Source: Saccharina japonica
Lineage: Eukaryota > Sar > Phaeophyceae > Laminariales > Laminariaceae
NCBI GenBank assembly: GCA_008828725.1
Contig: MEHQ01000550.1
Location: 186,001-250,000 of the forward strand
Reading direction: 5' to 3'
Length of the DNA stretch: 64,000 nt
Shown here: positions 57,998-64,000 of the stretch, in pieces
How positions within the stretch are numbered: the stretch's first letter is position 1
How the letters are laid out: each line of letters begins with the position of its first letter
Notes under the pieces: generated by a model
The model's database searches: none
What the model was told of the DNA's origin: nothing
The model's input: only the letters and a program-made list of their open reading frames with translations
Program-made: the position numbers and the translations under genes

Positions 57998-58422
57998 TGG
58001 TGCTTGAGAGAGCGCGGAGAGTTGAAAAAACTTCCAGTGACAATTGCCACTGGTAAGAGTTAGGTAGGGCAGTCACTATCGACTAGCTCTGCGATCTCGG
58101 CACCGCTTTCGATACGAGCAGTACGGGACGGTGCGCATGAATAGCGGGCGTCTATCAGTCCCGAGCGCTTCTGAATCGGTTCAGTGTACGCGCCGTACGC
58201 CAAAAAAGCAAAGCGAACGTACAATCGCGGGACAAACCTCCATATTAAGCAATCCGGTAAATAAAGGCACGCTGTGGCAGTTTTCAGAACTGTTTTTTGT
58301 CCGTTTGTGTCCGTTCGTGAGCAGGGGTACACCCCCACACGAACACACGACCCCTTATAGAAAAGCATATATTGAGGCTCGTCGGACTAGCGCCCTCCTC
58401 GCCTCAATAGCTCCTCATTATA
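57998..58422 (+). repeat. LTR-like repeat A, right copy
   Basis: Differs from the left copy by scattered substitutions and small indels, about one change per 9-10 bp. Confidence 0.85.
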
Positions 58423-58744
58423 ACATTTACGGCATGTAGCTGGTACTACCGAGTGCGATACGTATACTGTAATGTATACGTACAACGTGAACGTAGCAGG
58501 TACTATATATAATAAGATACGTACAATGCCGTATAATATACGTACGGGTACTATATTTGTTTTCGCCATACGCACCTGTTACACAAGTTGAGTCTTACAA
58601 CATCATGCTTATCTTTGGGCGATGAAATATGCAAGTATCAGCAAGAAGAGCAACTCAAGGCCAGAGGACGTATTATTAGTACTATAAGACCGTACGGGTA
58701 AATAACGATCTAAACCCGAATAGGTACCGGCACCCCAGGTATTG

Positions 58745-58830
58745 TAACAAAGGTATACCCTTACCCCGGGTATCGTGACACGGGGCGTACAGAACTTACA
58801 GAAGTTCCGGGTACGGGTCGGGATGTCGTA
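58745..58830. repeat. single unit of the AGAAGTTCCGGG minisatellite
   Basis: TACCCCGGGTATCGTGACACGG then CAGAACTTACAGAAGTTCC, as in the 52365-52690 array. Confidence 0.7.
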
Positions 58831-58844
58831 CAGTGGGGGCCCGA

Positions 58845-59045
58845 ATTTAAGAAATATTGTGGTAAGAAACGGAGGCTGCGATTGTGAGAAAAAATAAGAA
58901 ATTGCCTGTAAGAAAGACAGCTCAAACCGGGCAACGAAATAAGAAAAATGCTACATAAGAAACAGCAGTGATTGTCGTTCCATCTAATTTAAGAAACGAG
59001 GTCGCTCCGGAGCGTGGTACGGAATAAGAAACGCCAAACGTTAAA
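58845..59045. repeat. cluster of TAAGAAA motifs
   Basis: Eight copies of TAAGAAA in about 190 bp (for example at 58848, 58861, 58896, 58911 and 59026), separated by unrelated sequence. The motif also lies in the terminal repeat of the AGGACACC MITE, so this may be the subterminal region of a related element. Confidence 0.5.
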
Positions 59046-59700
59046 ACCTTCCAGCCGTGCTACGAGTACCGTACAGAAAAGTGAACCAAGTAATAAAGTC
59101 TCATCACAGCCGACATTCTTTTTTTTCTTCATTTGTTTTTTTTCCCCAACAGTTTTTTGTTTGACAGTTTCATCACAAGTCACAAATGAAATGTCCCCTG
59201 GTGGAAAAACAAAAAAGAGCCCTAGATCAGTCGCTCGTTAAACGTGGGGTGCTTGTGAGATTGGGACTGGGTTGGTTCGGAGGGTTGATAACACGTACCA
59301 GGTAGAGCACACCAGAGGTCTAGGTGTGGGTATGACTACCGCGTCATGCTCCATGCTGATGGAAGCACGAACAATTTCAAGTTTCCGTTGGAGTCGTACA
59401 GCACGGATGAGGGCTCCGCTGTTGGGGCGTGGGTGGAGGTAGGGCAACAGAGGGGTTAAGGAGGTCGGGGCGGGCGCTGACTCCGAATGTCCGCAACGCG
59501 GAGCTTGCAGCTTAGGTGGGGGCGAGCTGATCCGCCTAGTGTTAGTATATACTTGGTATACGTAGAGTGTATGACAGGCTTCATTGAGGGTCAGGTTTGT
59601 TGATTGGGGAGGTCAAGAGAGTACCCTCATATCCAAGGTATTACAGTGTGGTAGTACTGTTCAGAGTGCTCACGTACTCGGTGTAGGGATATTTATGTAA
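59046..59700. other. no recognisable gene
   Basis: No domain-bearing frame. Confidence 0.4.
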
Positions 59701-59979
59701 CGGTATTTGGGAGTTCCACAGAGGAAATATGCGTGTTTCTCTGTGGAACAATTGATGGTTTGGGCGATCCCCATCGCCTACTCTATGTTTTCTCCCCCTT
59801 TCTCGTGTCTACGACGGTAATATATATACATCACGTGGAGCTTCTACATCCTTCCCCGACCCAGAGTACCCCTCCAGGGGTCACTTGAACACGCTAGCGT
59901 CTGTTTCAATTGGAACGGCTCGCTGGGTGGGTATCAGTCGGGAGAGCTCGAGGACGAGCGGATCGTTTTATTATTTCAG

Positions 59980-61223
59980 ATGGAGAGTTCAGAGGGACTT
60001 TCACCGAGCAGCGGCTTCATCGACGATGAGGCCAGCTGGGCCAGGCGAGCTGAAGAAGCTGCGGCAGCCGCAGAGGCGGCGAGCATCGCCGCGGCACAGG
60101 CCACGGGATCAGCTCATAGCGCAGGAGCGCGAACAAAGTCTCCAGAGGAGGGAGCACGAGGCCTAGAGGGCAACAAGTCGTCGCCAGAGGGCGATGCACG
60201 AGGCCTTCAAGGCAACCAGTCTCCGCGGCCAGAGGGTACGGGAGCAACAAGCGGCGATGAGGAAAACGCAAGCTTGAGACAAAAAATAAGGGAGATGGAG
60301 ATATGGATGGAAATCCGAGAGGAGGAGAGGACGAGAACTGAGAGGCTTCAGCAGGGTGGTGGGGGAGGACCTCGCCCACCGGAGACACGTGGTCAACCTG
60401 GCACCTTCGTGGTCGGTTTTGGTAAGCCCGCCCCGAAGCTTGACGAAGCAAAAGAGGGAGGTTACTTTAGATGGGTAAAGCAGTTTATGTCGTGGTCCAT
60501 ATCCAACACCTGCGATGAGGCCCTAAAAATGACTTCCAACCCTATCATTTTTCAAGGCCCGAATAAGAGGAGTAGGGAGGAGTTAGAGTACCAGTTTGGA
60601 CCAACCAAAGTAGCAGCAGCTCACAGGGCTTTTGAGGGCATAGCCGCTGCGATCACAAACTCATCGCTTACGCACAAAATATATGAGATCGGCTGCCCCA
60701 GCCTCGTGATGGCTGAAGTCAGAAGACATTACGTACCGAGCGACGACCTCGACAAGCAGGCGTATCAGAGAGAGTACATCAACGCGAGGATGGCAGATGG
60801 GGAAAACCCCGCTCTATATTTTGAGAGGATGAGCATCATCCGTGAGAAACTGCGCGAAGTAGGGATTCCGAAGTCGGACCAGGAAGCGAACCTACATCTC
60901 TTGCAATGCCTCACATCCGACTACGAGGTCGACAAAAAGATTCTACAGTACGCCCCTCACCTCACAGTAACCATGATAGAGGACCGGGTACGCATCACGT
61001 ACAGAGAACTACAAGCGAGCAGGAGCAAGGTAGATGGGGGATCACAGGTTTTGGTCGCGAGTGGCAGTGGTAGTGGACCAGCCAGGCAGGGAAACTTCCC
61101 CACCCCCGGCAACTTCACGGGCGGCGCAGGTGGGTGGCCGAAAGGTGGCGCGATTGGTGGCGCCGTTGGACACTGGCCTCAGCAGCAACAGCAGCAGCAG
61201 CCCCACCAACAACGGCCACCGCA

Positions 61224-61259
<36 letters not shown>

Positions 61260-61275
61260 CCAGCAGCACCAGCAC

Positions 61276-61313
<38 letters not shown>

Positions 61314-61431
61314 GCCGCCGCCGCAACAGTACCAGCAGCCTCACCAGCAGCGCCCACCGCAGCCACAACAACAACACATTCCTGGCCAAATAGTGGTCTG
61401 GTCAGGGCTGGGGAGGTGGACGTTCGGGTGA
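59980..61431 (+). pseudogene. Copia gag region (fossil)
   Basis: The N-terminal part is Ala/Glu-rich with a charged coiled-coil-like stretch (LRQKIREMEIWMEIREEER). The central part (about residues 145-350) has the UBN2/gag-type helical fold signature: FRWVKQFMSW, HKIYEIGCPSLVMAEVRRHY, ENPALYFERMSIIREKLREV and LHLLQCLTSDYEVDKKI. A long Gln/His/Pro tract follows (61170-61380). In a working element it would form the capsid. Family assignment rests on the gag core and the downstream knuckle and protease. Confidence 0.75.
61170..61380. repeat. CAG/CAC trinucleotide tract in the Copia gag region
   Basis: Nearly uninterrupted CAG with CAC and CCG interruptions. A second tract lies at 61680-61800. 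Confidence 0.9.
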
Positions 61432-61499
61432 CAGGAACGGCAAGCCGAAGAAGAACCGGCAACAGCAGAATCCTCACGCCAGCGGCAACGGCGGGAACC

Positions 61500-61748
61500 A
61501 GTCCCGCCCTCGGTGCTATAGGTGCGAGCAAGTAGGCCACTTCGTAGCAAACTGCCGCGCAATCGTGACGCTCGCGGAAGACAACGCCTACCCCACCCCA
61601 CCGCGCAATCAAGGCCACGTCGCTACGAATACCGCACCGCTACTCGCCGGCCCAAGCCCTACTCCCCAACCGGAGGTATCACAGCAACAGCAGCAGTACC
61701 AGCAGCAGCAGGAGCAGCAGCAGCAACAGCAGTACCAGCAGCAGCAGT

Positions 61749-61786
<38 letters not shown>

Positions 61787-61980
61787 CAGCAGCAACAGTC
61801 CCCACAGCCAGCAGAACAGACCAGTCACAGCCGCAACCGCAGCAATACCCGACTTCTGAGGAACCGTCACATCTTCTCACAGTGCAGACTGCGCACATTG
61901 TCGGTCAGTATGGTGTTTTGGGGGGGGGGGTGAGAGTTGGATAGCCGACAGCGGAGCGACAACGCACATGACTCATAACC
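61500..61980 (+). pseudogene. Copia zinc knuckle and protease region (fossil)
   Basis: RCYRCEQVGHFVANC at about 61519-61563 is a CX2CX4HX4C nucleocapsid knuckle. After another CAG tract, WIADSGATTHMTHNP at about 61938-61980 is the Copia-type aspartic protease active site (DSGAT). Broken. Confidence 0.8.
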
Positions 61981-62059
61981 CTGAGCACTGTACAACCGTC
62001 GCCCACCCTCCCCCGAGAACGCTNTTCTATTCGCTAGTCCCCAAGACCAACAACTAGTG

Positions 62060-62890
62060 TGCTCCTAGTCAAATTGAAAATACTAGCAGGTGCTTGCGCA
62101 CTCGGCGAGCTCAAATAGCCAGAACGTATCCACATACCTAGTCAAAACATGGATAACCCCTACCGCTGTGTAATCAACCCGACCCCAACACTAACCCGAA
62201 CCAATCAGACACAATCAACGATCGTTTGGCGTTGGTGCCTTGGCTTCGTACCCCGGTACCACTTCAACAACACACCACAGGTGTCGAAAATGTGGTGAAC
62301 TGCCCTGCTCCCGGGTGCGCTTCGTAAGCTGCCTGAGCGGAAGTTGCTAAAAACACGAAATATATGATATATGAAGCATTCATGAATGGAGATTCGGCCG
62401 TCGGGGGGCTTTTTTCAGCCGAGAAGGTCACGAAAAGGCACACCAAATACGTCTACGTACACAATCCGAGAAATATCCACGTCTTCGCGGCGTGTTAGAA
62501 GTGAAACAAAAGCGACGCACGTCCGCGGGATGTTTGTGTTTATAGCAGCATGTTCGCCAGTTCCCCCATCTACTAAGTAATACTCTGCGAACTAAGGGGT
62601 CGGGCGTGAAGGCAAACAAGGTCACGGACATTGCTGCATCACCCACTACAGCTCTTTTCCATATGTGTTACCCTTGCGGAAACACGGAAGGAAACAGGAC
62701 TCGCACGAGGCCTAACATTTCGACAGACGCGTGCTACGGAGAGGACAAGAATGCCCGTCCAAATATGTTGTGGGTGGTGTATACGGTAAGGGGTAGAACA
62801 TGCAATTCAGTGGCTAGTCGCTCCAGGAGGACGGTGCTACGGAAGAGGTTTTCACTCACGTATGAGACACACATGCTACCATAGAGGTGA
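62060..62890. repeat. ~1-kb tandem duplication, unit 1
   Basis: Blocks GTTGGCGTTGGTGCCTTGGC, ACAGGTGTCGAAAATG, GTCACGAAAAGGCACAC, CGCGGCGTGTTAGAAGTGAA, AGTTCCCCCATCTACTA and GACGCGTGCTACGG recur in the same order at 62935-64000. About 80% identical by eye. Non-coding. Confidence 0.85.
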
Positions 62891-62934
62891 ACCTATAATA
62901 AGCGGTCACAGTAAAATTGAACATAATGTGCCAT

Positions 62935-64000
62935 TGTAGTCAAATTAAACATACTATCAGGTCTAGTCACGCACTTTAGGACCTACACACGAACATAAAA
63001 AAATATATTTAGCCAAAACGTGCAGCCCCTACCGGTAAACGAGTCCACCCCTAACCAAAACGCGAGCCAATCGGTTGGCGTTAGTCCCTTGGCTTCGTAC
63101 CCCGGTAACGCTTCAACCACACACCCCAGGTGGCGCGTGCTACGATAGAGATAACACGTTTTAGCTTTAAACGATTCTGAATGATTCCTTAACCCAAACT
63201 CGGCGGACTGCCATTATTTTGTTGCAATATTGTTCCTTGTATGCTTCGCCCATGGGGTTGCTTATCGGGTAGCACTTTTACTGTCCTCCCTTAATGATTA
63301 GCTTGGGGAGAGGTATAGAGCTCTTCAAGTAACCACCCTTAGAAGGCAAAAACATGGTGGGCCTCTATCGTAGCATGCGTCAGGTGTCGAAAATATAAAA
63401 AAACTCTCTTGCTCCCGTGTGCGCTTTGTAAGCTTCTTACGCTGACGTGGCGAGAAACACGATATGATACAAATGAACCATCCACGGATGGAGATATCGT
63501 CGTTAGTGCCCGTTTTCCAGTCAAGAGGATCACGAAAAGGCACACAAACTTTGTCTAAACAATCCCAACAATCTCCACGTCCTCGCGGCGTGTTAGAAGT
63601 GAAACAAAAGTGACGTACGCCCGCGGGATGTTTATTTTTATAGTACAATAGCATGCTCGCCAGTTCCCCCATCTACTATGAATAGTCTATTACTCTGCAA
63701 ACTAAAACGGGCCGGGCGTAAAGGCAAGCACGGCGACTAATACCGCACCACATACTCCATCTCCTCGGCATATATAGGTGTTCCTCTTCCGGAAGCACGG
63801 AGGGAAAATAGGGCCGCACGAGGCTTAAAAATTTGGACAGACGCGTGCTACGGCGAGAGCAAGCATGTTCGCCTAAACATGTTGTGGGCTGTGTGTACGG
63901 TCAGGGGTAGAAAATATAAGTTCAGCGGCTTGTCATTTCAGGAGAGCGGTGCTATGAAGGAGGTGTTCACCTTTTCGGAGATGCACATGCTACGATATAT
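62935..64000. repeat. ~1-kb tandem duplication, unit 2 (runs to the window edge)
   Basis: Same block order as unit 1, but enlarged by a MITE at 63133-63380. The array may continue past the window. Confidence 0.85.
63133..63380. mobile_element. MITE with TGCTACGATAGAG ends (copy 3), empty site in the neighbour unit
   Basis: Inverted ends GCGCGTGCTACGATAGAG (63133) and CTCTATCGTAGCATGCGT (ending 63380), 16 of 18 matching. CAGGTG flanks it at 63127-63132 and 63381-63386. Unit 1 at about 62277 reads CACAGGTGTCGAAAATG without the insertion, showing that the MITE arrived after the tandem duplication. Interior blocks match 29481-29723 and 37450-37698. Confidence 0.85.

Larger units (their letters stand above)
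56838..58422 (+). mobile_element. A-B-A unit: LTR-like ends around a non-coding interior (TRIM-like)
   Basis: Two direct copies of a roughly 430-bp repeat A (56838-57272 and 57998-58422, about 88-90% identical) flank a 725-bp interior that is the dispersed repeat B. A begins TGGTGCTTGA and ends TTACA/TTATA, and has a TATA-like CATAAATAG (56977-56985) and a later GGTAAATAAAG signal, as LTRs do. The interior has no gag or pol, as in terminal-repeat retrotransposons in miniature. No clear primer-binding site, polypurine tract or target duplication is visible, so the LTR reading is tentative. Non-autonomous and old-looking. Confidence 0.55.
59710..62020 (+). mobile_element. Copia-type LTR retrotransposon, 5' portion, broken
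   Basis: Contains a leader with a TATA-like TATATATACATC (59820), a GGTATCAG string at 59930-59937 that fits the start of an initiator-Met tRNA primer-binding site, a gag region, a CCHC zinc knuckle and a protease active-site region. Nothing of integrase, RT or RNase H follows, and no second LTR is visible, so only the 5' third remains. The left LTR border cannot be fixed. A perfect hairpin (GTTCCACAGAG / CTCTGTGGAAC) lies at 59713-59750. The element is broken at several points. The CAG-rich segment probably expanded secondarily. Confidence 0.75.

Overview
The window is eukaryotic nuclear DNA dominated by repeats. No intact, clearly functional host gene can be supported. The eukaryotic signs are GT-AG exon borders, non-LTR and LTR retroelement pieces, a tyrosine-recombinase (DIRS-type) retroelement, many small inverted-repeat transposons with target-site duplications, and short TTAGGG arrays. 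The DIRS-type proteins, the secreted Cys-rich/Root-cap-like protein and the CAG/poly-Q-rich reading frames resemble what I recall from brown algae (Phaeophyceae). That placement is inference from remembered protein families, not from a search.

Layout. 1-4290: no recognisable gene. 4291-5100: a hAT-type non-autonomous element with perfect ends and an 8-bp target duplication. 6.2-7.9 kb: two GGTACC-rich minisatellites. 12.28-16.94 kb: a near-identical 2.33-kb tandem duplication; each unit carries a LINE remnant and two MITEs. 17.97-18.90 kb: a second hAT-like element. 19.27-20.82 kb: a Mutator-like element (9-bp target duplication) with a hAT-like element nested in it (8-bp target duplication). 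23.3-24.6 kb: a satellite of about 216 bp. 27.74-28.86 kb: a foldback structure with two 294-bp near-perfect inverted arms. 31.07-34.72 kb, minus strand: the only host-type gene seen, with a signal-peptide exon, a Cys-rich exon and a long Root-cap-like exon; the long exon carries a frameshift and a premature stop, so it is probably a pseudogene.

37.4-38 kb: a MITE, a TTAGGG array and a dispersed repeat side by side. 40.32-46.26 kb, minus strand: a decayed DIRS-type retroelement (RT, RNase H, tyrosine recombinase) whose ends show the split direct repeats A1 ... B1-A2-B2 known from the PAT/Ngaro branch. It is flanked on both sides by inverted copies of a 0.4-kb repeat. 48.2-50.7 kb: a CAG-rich coding-like tract that I do not recognise. 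53.2-58.4 kb: a dispersed repeat (B) split by a 5'-truncated LINE, then a second B copy between two 0.43-kb LTR-like repeats (A-B-A). 59.8-62.0 kb: the gag-protease end of a broken Copia element. 62.06-64.0 kb: a roughly 1-kb tandem duplication, one unit holding a MITE that the other lacks.

The window reads as a record of nested insertions rather than a functional gene cluster. No rRNA, convincing tRNA, CRISPR array or bacterial-type operon was seen. Three single ambiguous bases (N) lie at 10279, 12258 and 62024.
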